A stretch of 64,000 bases of DNA from Plantago ovata (lineage: Eukaryota; Streptophyta; Magnoliopsida; Lamiales; Plantaginaceae). The position numbers were made by a program, and so were the translations under genes. Below the pieces are notes generated by a model that had not been told where the DNA came from, did not search any database, and worked only from the letters and a program-made list of their open reading frames with translations. Below are positions 1 through 8,749 of the stretch, in pieces (within the stretch, counting starts at the first letter, position 1; the number at the start of each line of letters is the position of its first letter). The stretch is from positions 53,433,253 through 53,497,252 of the forward strand of contig CM051458.1 in NCBI GenBank assembly GCA_028274465.1, given 5' to 3'.

Positions 1-539
1 TTCTCTTTTGCTAGGGGCTAGCTTAAGAATCGTAAGGGGGATGGGATGTGAACCATGATGTTAAGTATTGTTTGGCTTTGTGTTGATTAGTATCTTGTTC
101 TTTGTTTACATTTGCATTTGCACGTTTACTGCTTTCTTAGATTTTTTAGGTTGCATTCACTACATTCATCCTAGGATAGTCTTGCATGTTTTATATGGAT
201 TTTATTGCCGAATGTTTTGAACTTTTTTATTGGGTAGATCAACCAACTATGCCATTAATCGTATGCTTCATCTCTATGAATTTGTTTGAGGTTTTTCTCG
301 CTTGGCTTGTCACATTTATGTATTGCACTTAGTTAAGCTTGGTAGTCTCGACATCACTTAGTGGTGTTTTCTCTACTTCGGTTCACGAAGGCCTTTATAA
401 TAGGATGATGCATGTTAGGGTCTTATGGTTGTTTTCCCGAATAATTATGTACCTAAGAGGCAACAAGTCTTCACCATGCTTTGAGATTGCTAAATGCCTA
501 GGAAGGAGGTAGTGTGAGGTTGTGTGATCCTTTGTTTAT

Positions 540-676
540 AACCTATTCTTCCGAATAGGTTTGGGGAGGGGGTTACACCATCATTAGACTTGTTTTCGTC
601 TTTCATTTCCGTATCGTGAGTTTATTTTTCTTTTTCCGTAAATTATGTACTCCAACCTATTCTTTCAAATAGGTTT
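540..676 (+). repeat. Two copies of a CCTATTC-nnnn-GAATAGG hairpin followed by TTTGGGGA
   Basis: Copy 1 (540-561) has perfect arms AACCTATTC and GAATAGGTT around a 4-nt loop. Copy 2 (654-675) has the same arms with one G-to-A change. Each is followed by TTGGGGA. Three further copies lie in element B (9434-9457, 9545-9566, 9622-9644). Function unknown. Confidence 0.8.
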
Positions 677-727
677 GGGGAAGTCGTGTGAGTTTTTTTC
701 TTTCTTTTTGTTTGCTACTGCTGGCTA

Positions 728-862
728 AAAAAAAAATCGAAAAAAAAGGAAGAAAGAAAGTTCCAGGAAAAAAGAAAAAAAAAGAAAAAGAAAAAAGAAT
801 CTGGAAAGAAAAAAAAAGAGAAAAGACCCCAAAAAAGCAAAGAAGGGTCCAAAAAAAAGAAA
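728..862 (+). repeat. A-rich purine low-complexity tract
   Basis: Nearly uninterrupted A/G sequence dominated by runs of A. A similar tract is present at the same place in element B (about 9686-9745), so it is a conserved low-complexity part of the 3' internal region. The Lys-rich and Phe-rich ORFs over it are artefacts of composition. Confidence 0.85.
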
Positions 863-1450
863 GTCAAATAGCAGTTTAGAAAAGTGTTGTGTCTCATTTT
901 TCAATTCTTGTAATGTTCGTAATTGTGTTGTAATTTTCTATTTTTTATCTTTTTTGTCTTGAGTGTCATCTGTTCTAGACCACCCTCGTCCTGCCATTCA
1001 GGAAGTGGTGAATAGCTTAAGACTTTACTTGAGAGATGGGTAGAATAGGGGAGTGTTATCTTTTATAGGGAACCCTCCTTCGTTTGATGAGAGCCAGTAC
1101 TGGTTCGACCTCTTTTGAGGAAAAGTCTTAACATGGTGGAACAGCAGTAAGTCCTCAGTTTCATAGGCACGGGACAACCATTCGTATCTTAGCATGCTTC
1201 ATTACGTCGTCACTGACTAGGTCCAGGTAGAGAATGTTACGAGAGACTATCCTTTCTTGACATAAGTGCTTATGTGGATGTGTATAAGTCAATCAAGGTA
1301 TTCTTCAACCTATATTCATGCTTTGATTTATATGGTTCTTGTTCATATGTTTTTTGATAGATTCAGTAGATTAGTTCATTTTATTTGCCATGAGACTCCA
1401 TTTTGTGTCTTGCATTGTTTTTTGCATTAGAGTCTAGCTTAGTTGCTTGA

Positions 1451-1479
1451 GGACAAGCAAAGGTTCGGTTTGGGGAGTT
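1451..1479 (+). other. Polypurine-tract region before 3' LTR
   Basis: The block GAGGACAAGCAAAGG then GGTTTGGGGAG lies immediately before the LTR start TGATGAA at 1480. The same block precedes the 3' LTR of element B (10341-10372). The position and purine bias fit the plus-strand primer for reverse transcription. Confidence 0.7.
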
Positions 1480-2798
1480 TGATGAATCTGTATTTTACAC
1501 TTTCATTTGAGTCTTTTTCACCTATTTTAGCTATCCTCTATGTTAATTTAGCTATATTTTAGTGCATTTTATTAGAATAGTGTCACGTTTCCCTTTAGAT
1601 TTTATTTTACAGGTTTTCGTTGAAAATAATCGAGGATTCCAGGCAATTATATTGAAGTTGACAAGTAATTGGTGTTCCAGAAGCCTATTTGGAGTATCTG
1701 AAGGTTTCCGGATAGGATTTGGAGTCTAGGGGTCGAATCTGGAGGTTAGAAGGCCACTAGAATACAGAAACCGAGTCCGAAAAGGGGAAGAAATCCAAAA
1801 ACGCGTCGAAAACGCGGAATTCCGCGAAAAACACTCCCAGGCGAACCGCCCGAGACGTGGGGCGACTCGCCCCACACCGGGCGAACCGCCCGGTGTGTGG
1901 GGCGAACCGCCCCACAGTATTTCAAGGCCTATATATAGTTGCTCAGATTTTCTCCGAAATTCATACTTTTCCAGACCTATTCTCCCACCTTTCTCTGTAG
2001 TTTTAGGTAGGAACTTCCCAGAGCCTATTCTGGGGGTTCGTAGCTTAGGGGACACTTTTTCATAGCAGTTTGGAGCTTGTAGGATCGCAATTCTTCGGAG
2101 ATTGACAACCTTCGGTAACATTGTATCTTACAGTTTATTCTACTTATTTTTTATATATCTTTCAACATGTTTTCTTCTATGATTTCTGTTGATTGCATGC
2201 CTATTATGAGTAGCTAACCTTATCGTTGGTGGTAGTATGTGAATTCTTAGCGAAGGGAAGATAATCATGCTAATGGCTATATCGCGCATTATACTCCGTG
2301 TTATTGCTTTATTTCGTTGATCAGGCTCAGCCTAAATTCTCGTATGTTGTATTAATTATTATGCACAATTGGACCCTCGTCGACCTATACGCATGTATAT
2401 CTTCGTAGTGTTGAATAATTACGGAACACAATAGGACAATAGAGATTGACTTGTCAGTATCATTATCTTCGTAGTGCTTAATAATTGCAACAGGACATTA
2501 GATTGATCAAAGATCTCCATGCAAGACCGAGGAATTTACGCATGATTATCGACCCGTTATGCTTTGAAGGATCATACTATCACCAATCTCCATTATCTGT
2601 TAGAAAAACCCTTTGCTTTTACGTCTTCTGTTTTTGTATTCTCTAGTTAAATAGATAAAGCTAGTTATAGTCCTGAGAGAACGACACTCGAGGTCATTCT
2701 ACTGCTACACTATGGTTTTCGTTGTAGTTGTGAATTGCCTTTGGCTAAATAACAAATTTATTTGCTGAATCGGGACCCTGACAAATCCCCGTTCATCA
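1480..2798 (+). mobile_element. Athila-like LTR, plus orientation (3' LTR of the left element)
   Basis: Begins TGATGAATCTG and ends GTTCATCA, giving TGATGA...TCATCA ends. It is about 1.32 kb and closely resembles the LTR of element E (62412-63708), sharing the segment around 2325-2390 that element D's LTR and the minus-strand LTR lack. It carries a palindrome cluster at 1841-1915 followed by TATATATAG at 1930-1938, the likely promoter. Confidence 0.85.
1841..1938 (+). promoter_or_regulatory. LTR promoter: GC palindrome cluster plus TATA box
   Basis: Consecutive palindromes lie at 1857-1875 (GTGGGGCGA-C-TCGCCCCAC), 1875-1895 (CACCGGGCG-AAC-CGCCCGGTG) and 1897-1915 (GTGGGGCG-AAC-CGCCCCAC), with a weaker one at 1841-1852. 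TATATATAG follows at 1930-1938. The cluster is a GC-rich island in an AT-rich LTR. A promoter role is inferred from the TATA spacing. Confidence 0.7.
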
Positions 2799-3020
2799 AG
2801 AATCCCCGTTTTTAGCTTCTGCAGGTCGTGGGGCGATTCGCTGAAATTTATTTGCTGAATCGGAAATCCTCGTTTTTCAACCAAAACCTGTAAAATAAAA
2901 ACTAAAGAGAAACGTGACACTATTCTAATAAAATGCACTAAAATATAGCTAAATTAACGTAGAGGATAGCTAAAATAGGTGAAAAAGACTGAAATGAAAG
3001 TGTAAAATACACATTCATCA
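2799..3020 (-). mobile_element. Fragment of minus-strand Athila-like 3' LTR with a rearranged end
   Basis: Read on the minus strand, 3020 down to 2861 is the first 160 bp of an LTR (TGATGAATGTGTATTTTAC...). It then switches abruptly to a scrambled segment (2799-2860) that repeats the LTR-end sequence ATTCAGCAAATAAATTT also found near 2755-2773. This looks like template switching or repair at the junction with the plus-strand LTR ending at 2798. Confidence 0.65.
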
Positions 3021-3158
3021 TCCATCTTCGAACCTCGGTATCCTTCTCACTACAGAACTCGTTACCTCATACCCCGACAACTCTTCTTCCAAGTATATAG
3101 CTGACCCTTTCTTGACTTGCGAAAATGTAGGTGTTAAGCGAGCTTTTAAGGTCATCAT
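3018..3158 (-). CDS. 46-codon ORF, probable gag N-terminus truncated by the LTR
   Basis: On the minus strand an ATG at 3158 opens a 46-residue frame starting MMTLKARLTPTF and ending PRFEDG. Its stop codon is the first TGA of the LTR itself (3018-3020). The upstream leader matches that of element E, where an ATGATGTCCATGCGCGC start sits at 63982. It therefore looks like the first part of this family's first ORF, joined by a large internal deletion to the 3' LTR. Whether it is translated is unknown. Confidence 0.5.
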   Translation of the reverse strand: MMTLKARLTPTFSQVKKGSAIYLEEELSGYEVTSSVVRRIPRFEDG

Positions 3159-3375
3159 ACCTGGAAATCTGGAACAGGCGTAACTCAAAACTAAAAATTA
3201 GTCTCGTTAGAAATCTCGAAGATTAAGCAAATTTCTAGAAATCACTATAAAATCGAAAACTACTAAGACTAGGAAAGGAGTATCAGAGAGAGACTAAATA
3301 GGAAAACTAAAAACTACTAGAACTAGGAATTGAATGCTGAAAATATAAAAAAGCTAAACAGAAAAAGGAGTATAG

Positions 3376-3393
3376 TCCCCGGCAACGGCGCCA
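3376..3393 (-). other. Primer binding site, tRNA-Asp type (minus strand)
   Basis: The minus strand reads TGGCGCCGTTGCCGGGGA, complementary to the 3' end of plant tRNA-Asp, three bases inside the LTR boundary at 3397. This is the PBS class known for Athila elements. Confidence 0.85.
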
Positions 3394-3396
3394 ATT

Positions 3397-4597
3397 TGAT
3401 GAACGGGAATTTGTCAGATTCTAATTAATCAAATAAATTTTGTATTTAGCCAAAGACAATTCACAACTACAACGAAAACCGTAGTGTAGCAGTAGAATAA
3501 CCTCGAGTGTCGATTTCTAAGGACTATAACTAGCTTTATCTAATCTAACTTAAGAATATAAAATCAACACGCGACTTAGCAAAGGTTTTTCTTAACAGAT
3601 AATGGAGATTGGTGATAGTATGGTTATTCAAAGCATAGCAGGTTAATAATCATGCATGAAGTCCCCGATTTTGCGTAGAGATCTTTGATCAATGAATTGT
3701 CCAATTGTGTTCCGTAATTATTCAACACTACGAAGATAGAGGTTTTAGATAGATCAAAGAAATAAAGCAATAACTCAAAGTATAATGCGCGATATAGCCA
3801 TTAGCATAATTATTAACCCTTCGCTAAGAAATCACATACTATCACCAACGAGAAGTTTAGCTACTCATAGATGTCATGCAATTAACAGAAATCATAGCAT
3901 GATTGAATGAAAACATGTTGAAAGATATATAAATATAAATAGAAAAACTGTAAGATACAATGTTACCGAAGGTTGTCAATCTCCGGAGAATCACGATCTT
4001 ACAAGCTCCAAAACGCTAAGAAAAAGTATCTCCTAAGCTAAGAATCCCAAGAACAGGCTCTGGAGAATTCCTACCTAAAACTAATGAGAAAGGTGAGAGA
4101 AAAGGTTTGAGAAAGTATGAAAAACGGAGAAAACTGAGCAACTATCTATAGTGATTCGGCAGGTGTGGGGCGAGTCGCCCCACACACCGGGCGATTCGCC
4201 TGGTGTGGGGCGATTCGCCCCACGTCCCGGGCGACTCGCCCAGGAGGTTTTTTCGGATGAAATGCGTTTTCGACGCGTTTTTGGATATTTTTTCCTTTTC
4301 GGACTCGGTTTTTGCCTTCTAGTGACCTTTTAGCCTTCAGATTCGACCCCTAGACTTCAAATCCTATCCAGAATCTTCTGGATACTCCAATTAGGCCTTC
4401 GGAACACCAATTCCTTGTCTACTTCAATATAATTGCCCGGAAAACCTCGTTTTTCACTCAAAACCTGTAAAATACAAACTAAAGGGAAACGTGACACTAT
4501 TCTAATAAAATGCACTAAAATATAGCTAAATTAACATAGAGGATAGCTAAATTGGTGAAAAAAGACTCAAATGAAAGTGTAAAATACACATTCATCA
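3397..4597 (-). mobile_element. Athila-like 5' LTR, minus orientation
   Basis: On the minus strand it begins TGATGAATGTGTATTTTAC at 4597 and ends in TCATCA at 3397, followed by a PBS. It is about 1.2 kb and resembles element D's LTR (59164-60381). Palindromes with GGGCGA-TCGCCC cores lie around 4163-4235. Its right edge abuts element A's LTR at 4598, so it inserted into that LTR. With the 46-codon ORF and the 160-bp 3' LTR fragment it forms a strongly deleted, TRIM-like minus-strand element. Confidence 0.8.
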
Positions 4598-5304
4598 ATA
4601 GGGTCGCCCTACTAGCACGCCGAGAGGAACAAGATTGGTGCCCTTCTGACCTACTAGCACAGATAGTCGAACGAGTGTCCTTCCGCCCTACTACCACAAG
4701 TGGTCGGAGATAACTCCTTACGTCAAGGAAGAATTAACATGTCCTAAGAAAAAGGTGGTCCTCGGACCTTAGAAGCTCGGCAGTCGCCCTACTACCCTGT
4801 CCTCGGACGGTACTAGGGCGACACCCGCCCTAGGAGCACTTTGGTACCAAGGATGACCATTTTACCCCTATCATCCCTAGTGGAAGATCTGGGCCAAAGC
4901 CCATGGGTCACTCCGAATGGGCCTAAGCCCATGGAAGACTCAATCATGGCCGCACTTGTCACGATCCTAAGTGCTCAAGCAATATTCTATTGCTAGTATA
5001 AATATGGGCTCACTCCAATCAAGGTAATCGATCAGTCATTCAATCATCACACTGCTTCCTCACTCTACATTTACTAGGGAAGCCTACCAACTCCCAACAC
5101 GTAAAGTTGTCCCTCCGGCTTGATCATTGACAAGCCGAGCTTGTGGCACTAATCTCCCCCCCTCTTGCTAAGTTATACTTCAGATCCAAGGTACAATACG
5201 GAAGGCACTTGAAGTGCGAAGGACGTTCTAGAACCTTCGCCCTACGACGCTCCAGAGGAAAGTAGGACCACGCTCCAGAGGAAAGCACTAATTACCTATC
5301 AACA
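4598..5304 (+). mobile_element. Element A 5' LTR, 3' portion
   Basis: Matches 49494-50201 of the 3' LTR, sharing the CCCTACTAGCAC motifs, the GGTACCAAGGATGAC block, TATAAATATGGGCTC and the end CTATCAACA. The first roughly 300 bp of this LTR are absent because the Athila-like complex inserted at 4597/4598; they should lie left of the window. A TATA-like TATAAATATGG at about 4998 is the probable promoter core. Confidence 0.85.
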
Positions 5305-5306
5305 TT

Positions 5307-5325
5307 TGGCGCCGTCTGTGGGAAA
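5307..5325 (+). other. Element A primer binding site
   Basis: TGGCGCCGTCTGTGGGAAA lies two bases after the LTR end CAACA. This differs from the tRNA-Asp type used by the Athila-like elements and is the form seen in Tat-type plant Ty3/gypsy elements. I do not assign the tRNA with certainty. Confidence 0.75.
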
Positions 5326-5364
5326 CGATCAAAAGGTTACCCTCGCCCTACTAGCACGGTCCGA

Positions 5365-5996
5365 ATGATGGTTAATCCCCAAAGAAGTACCCGCCTTGCG
5401 ACCGCTGTCGCCGGACCCCCACGTGCTCGTCCTCGGGGTCGTCCCCCGTTGGGCGGCAGAGGTAGAGGAAGGGGGCGAGGCAATGATGGTAGGGCAGTTA
5501 GAAATGATAATGTTGATGATTACCCATACGGTACTTGATCGACGGAGCAATGGCGAGCGTAACTGCTCCCGAGGAAGGAGTTGCCGAAAATGCGCCTCAA
5601 GGGATTCCCGCCGGATCCGGTTTTGGCGCATTAAGGAATTCCGCTCAACCGGTCTCAAGGCAAACTCAGTCGGTCCCAAGACAAGATCAACCAGCAGCAA
5701 TGAACTTCACTCTTCCCAACGGACGAGTAGTCCGTCCCGCGGACTTTGGCTTCACGGAGGCGCAATACGGATTGTTCCTCCTGACCATCCAAGGATGCCT
5801 AGGAGAAAATGAGGCAGCAAGAGTAGAGGAAGAAATAAGGGCCCAAAGGCAGCCCCAAGTGCAAGAACCCGCACCCATTCTAGCAAGAGCACATCCCGCT
5901 CAAGATTTAGCTCAATCTCGAACGAGTCCTAGGCCAATTCACGCAAGGCTGGGACCCCAAGCCGTACAATCAAGGCTAGGGCCCCAAGGCATGTGA
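5365..5996 (+). pseudogene. Element A gag, N-terminal part (frameshifted, split by element B)
   Basis: ATG at 5365 opens a very basic start (MMVNPQRSTRLATAV, then an RGRGRG stretch), as expected of a nucleic-acid-binding Gag N-terminus. The frame meets TGA near 5539, but coding resumes one frame over (IDGAMASVTAPEEG...) through 5993. Element B interrupts it at 5994, in a repeat reading QSRLGPQGM that continues as QSRLGPQG on the far side (11765 on). The ending after 5993 is the LTR of B. Confidence 0.7.
5989..5993. repeat. Target-site duplication GCATG (left) of element B
   Basis: GCATG at 5989-5993 directly precedes the LTR start TGATGAACG and is repeated at 11760-11764 directly after the 3' LTR. 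This perfect 5-bp duplication fixes both ends of element B. Confidence 0.92.
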
Positions 5997-7359
5997 TGAA
6001 CGTATTTTTGACGCGTTCATCTTGTCTTTTTTACCTTCTTTTTCTACCTTTTAACCTTGTTTTTTGATTAGTTTTGTAGAATAGTGTCACGTTTTGTGTT
6101 TTCTGCATTTTCAGGCACTTAGGAACGAAATGGCGTTTTTGGAGCTAAAAACGAGCTTTTTTGATAGAAAATGGCCCCGTTGAAGTTTCTTGATCTCCAC
6201 GGCTTGTTCGTGAGTGCTTGAGCATCAATAAGCATTGAGAAGGACGAGTCCAAGGCACCCGAGGGCCGTACGAGGACAAAAGGATTGAGTTGCAAGACAA
6301 AAATCTGCCCAGGAGCCAAGCTAAGCGCCTGGAATAGTGAAGCGGAGCGCTTCAAATTCCAGGGGCAATGGTACAGCAGACCAAGCGAAGCAATTAGAGG
6401 CCCCAAGCGCTCCGCTTGGCAGTAGTTACAAATCGGGATTTTCCTTCTTTAATCGGATTTTCAGTTACTTTTTCCAGACTTTTGAACATTGGCTTCGTTT
6501 TGGCAGAGCTCCTAAGCCCCAAAACTGGGAGAAAATTCAGATTACATTGTATTTTAGATTGGATTAATGGTTTTGGCATAGGATTGCATCCATTGTTTCA
6601 TCTACGGAGAGGTTTTCATCAATACCCACCGATTAGTGACAGCTTGGTGGTAACATTGTATCATTATCTCTTGTCTAGTAGTTTGATTTGATGTATTCTA
6701 TTTACAATTCATATGATTTGATGTCTATGTTGATGAATATGAGTAGCTAAATCCTTTGTGTTGGTGGTAGAATGTAGAATATGCATGCTATGGGTTATGT
6801 TTATGCTTACATGAGATTGTGATTCAATCTTGCTGCAAATTCCTTCATATGATTCTTAGTTGCCTATAAAATATATTCGAATTGAGTATAGTGACAAACT
6901 CTTGGTCAATGAAAGCTATAGGATTGTATGTTAGAGATTTGCAGCATGCTAGATAAATGGTGTTGGTGACAAGCACCTCTAAAGTATTGATAGTGGTCTT
7001 TTATGATGTGTGTCTTGAAAGTTACCTAGACGAGTTGCTTTGCTGACTTTATCGAAGGTTTTACGCACTGAACTTGTGAGAATATTCGTAACCCATGCAT
7101 GTGTATTTGATTTCTACCACCAACCGTTTTCCAAACTTGATTACAACAATCTGATTTCTCGTTGCTTTGTTCTAAGAAAACAATTCTATAAACACTTGAA
7201 CTCGTTGTCTGAAATAACTAGCAAAAACCACAAACAAAGCCACGTTAGGTCCCGAGAGAACGACACTCGGGGACAACTTGCCATTGCACTCTAGTTTGTG
7301 TAGTGATAAGTGTTCTTTGGCTATTAAACAAATTTAAGTGGTGAAAAACGACATCATCA
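5994..7359 (+). mobile_element. Element B 5' LTR
   Basis: 1366 bp, TGATGAACG...ACATCATCA. Nearly identical by eye to the 3' LTR but lacks one roughly 21-bp palindrome unit and has a second palindrome corrupted (about 6380-6400 reads CCAAGCGAAGCAATTAGAG where the 3' copy has a perfect palindrome). The likeness suggests a fairly recent insertion. Confidence 0.9.
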
Positions 7360-7371
7360 ATTTCATCAATT

Positions 7372-7389
7372 TGGCGCCGTTTCCGGGGA
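7372..7389 (+). other. Element B primer binding site (tRNA-Asp type)
   Basis: TGGCGCCGTTTCCGGGGA, one mismatch from the tRNA-Asp-complementary form, 12 bases after the LTR end. Confidence 0.8.
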
Positions 7390-7584
7390 CTAAACTCCTA
7401 TGGTTTAGTGTTTAACTTTTGTTTCTTACCAACTTCACTTTCTTATGTCATTTCTTTTCCCCTATTTCTTTGTTACTTTGTGTGCTTGTGCTCTTGGTTG
7501 AGTTTTGTATATATCATAGTATAGCTTTTTGCTTTTGTTGCGGAACTACTCCTTTTGGGCTTGTCTTTGTGTGTGTAGGATTTC

Positions 7585-8433
7585 ATGAATGACTTGCATT
7601 GTGAAGCTGGTGGGGACAATGATGGAGATGCTTATAGGAAGCATTTGTTCCAGTTGTTGTATGAAAAACCTGGAAGGTCTTGTATAGCCTTGGATAAAGA
7701 TTGCAAGAATTTTTATGTCGACCCTTCGTACTACTCCATCCTTCCCACATACGATGGATTTGGGAATCCTAGAGAATTCTTGGAGACATTTGAGGTCGGT
7801 GTGTTGAGGCTTCCTTGTATGAATGAGGAGAGAATTCTTCTATTACCTGAACAGATTTGCATATGCACGTTTGGTGGAGCTATGAGAGGAATGGCTAAGG
7901 AATGGCTTACGTATCACCTAGAAGGATCATTGAGAGCCTGGAACGAAATAGCTAATAGTTTTCTGCGTTGGAATTCTATGCGTTTCATGCCATGGACGTC
8001 TCGCTTCGCCACCCCACCACCGGAAGTTTCCATAGTTGATAAAGATGAATGTGGCGAAGAGTATATTGATGAATCCTCTTCAGATTCAAGCGTTGTTTGC
8101 ACACCATTACTTGAAGATGGACTGATTCCGGAACTAACCGGCTTGGATATTTCTGAGATGGTTTGCGCGGGAGAAGAGACATACACGTTCATCCTAGAGA
8201 GGACTTGCATAGAAAGCTACTTCCGGAGTTTTGATCCACTTTTTTCTTTTTACTTTCCCTCTAATTCCTTTAGTTATTTCTTAGATTTTGATTTTGTTAA
8301 TTTAGTTGATTTTTATTTTCAGGGAATCATGGATTTGCTTGAGGACTTGAGGAGAGGAGCAAAAGATGGTTCCCAAGATGCAAGGAGTAATGGAACGAAT
8401 GCACGAGATTCGTTCCCATTTGATAATGGATAA
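7585..8433 (+). CDS. Gag-like protein of element B (282 aa)
   Basis: The only substantial ORF of element B, about 200 bases after the PBS. Residues about 50-135 resemble the retrotransposon gag core: a YDGFGNPREFLETFE segment, then GMAKEWLTYHLEGSLRAWNE, the place where Athila Gag has AKxWL...GSITTWxEL. No CCHC knuckle is visible. The stretch 8229-8322 is T-rich, encodes an unlikely Phe-rich segment and ends TTTTTATTTTCAG/GG, a good 3' splice site, so the C-terminal 35 residues may be a separate exon. Gag would package the element's RNA; pol must come in trans. Confidence 0.7.
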   Translation: MNDLHCEAGGDNDGDAYRKHLFQLLYEKPGRSCIALDKDCKNFYVDPSYYSILPTYDGFGNPREFLETFEVGVLRLPCMNEERILLLPEQICICTFGGAMRGMAKEWLTYHLEGSLRAWNEIANSFLRWNSMRFMPWTSRFATPPPEVSIVDKDECGEEYIDESSSDSSVVCTPLLEDGLIPELTGLDISEMVCAGEETYTFILERTCIESYFRSFDPLFSFYFPSNSFSYFLDFDFVNLVDFYFQGIMDLLEDLRRGAKDGSQDARSNGTNARDSFPFDNG

Positions 8434-8590
8434 CCTTTGTGGTATTTCTTTGCATGTAGTTTAGTTAGCTTTCTTTGTGTTTGTAGTTGTGACCTGTGTG
8501 CCTTTTGTCGTGATTAGTATAGTCTAGTTTTTGTCTTGGTGCCTTAGGTGATTTAAGATAGGCAAAAACGTTGAAAATCTAGAAACAGAG

Positions 8591-8748
8591 CCAAGCGAAG
8601 CGCTTGGAAGGGCCAAGCGGCCCACTTGAATTTTCAGAAAGTTACAAAACTTTCTGGAAATTCAAGCGGAGCGCTTGGAACCTCCCAAGCACTCCGCTTA
8701 CCAAGCGGACCGCTTGGCTGCTTGGCTCCAGCCAAGCGGTCCGCCTGG
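8591..8748 (+). repeat. Internal palindrome array of element B
   Basis: Palindromes of the CCAAGCG-nnn-CGCTTGG type lie at 8591-8607, 8663-8677, 8701-8717 and (one mismatch) 8732-8748. Between them is a long hairpin: arms 8625-8642 and 8649-8666 match at 17 of 18 positions around a 6-nt loop. The same palindrome type occurs in this element's LTRs. Confidence 0.85.
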
Positions 8749-8749
8749 A

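Larger units (their letters stand above)
1..1479 (+). mobile_element. Athila-like element, 3' internal non-coding region (left-truncated by window)
   Basis: Long non-coding stretch that ends in a purine-rich segment directly before an LTR. It is recognisably the same sequence as 8960-10372 of element B: shared blocks include the CCTAGGAAGGAGGTAGTGTGAGG segment, the CCTATTC/GAATAGG hairpins and the terminal GAGGACAAGCAAAGG block. It therefore belongs to an element of the same superfamily whose body lies left of the window. No coding region is supported; the ORFs here are low-complexity. Confidence 0.75.

Noticed and set aside
688..897. Lys-rich and Phe-rich ORFs on both strands
   Set aside because: Pure composition of an A-rich purine tract.
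1726..2121. 131-codon minus-strand ORF in the LTR, with a related ORF at 62761-63033
   Set aside because: It runs through the LTR palindromes and promoter; similarity simply follows LTR homology and the frame is broken in element D's LTR. No protein features.
5396..5812. 138-codon ORF overlapping element A gag
   Set aside because: Alternate frame of the gag region; the other frame carries the Gag-like sequence that continues past element B.
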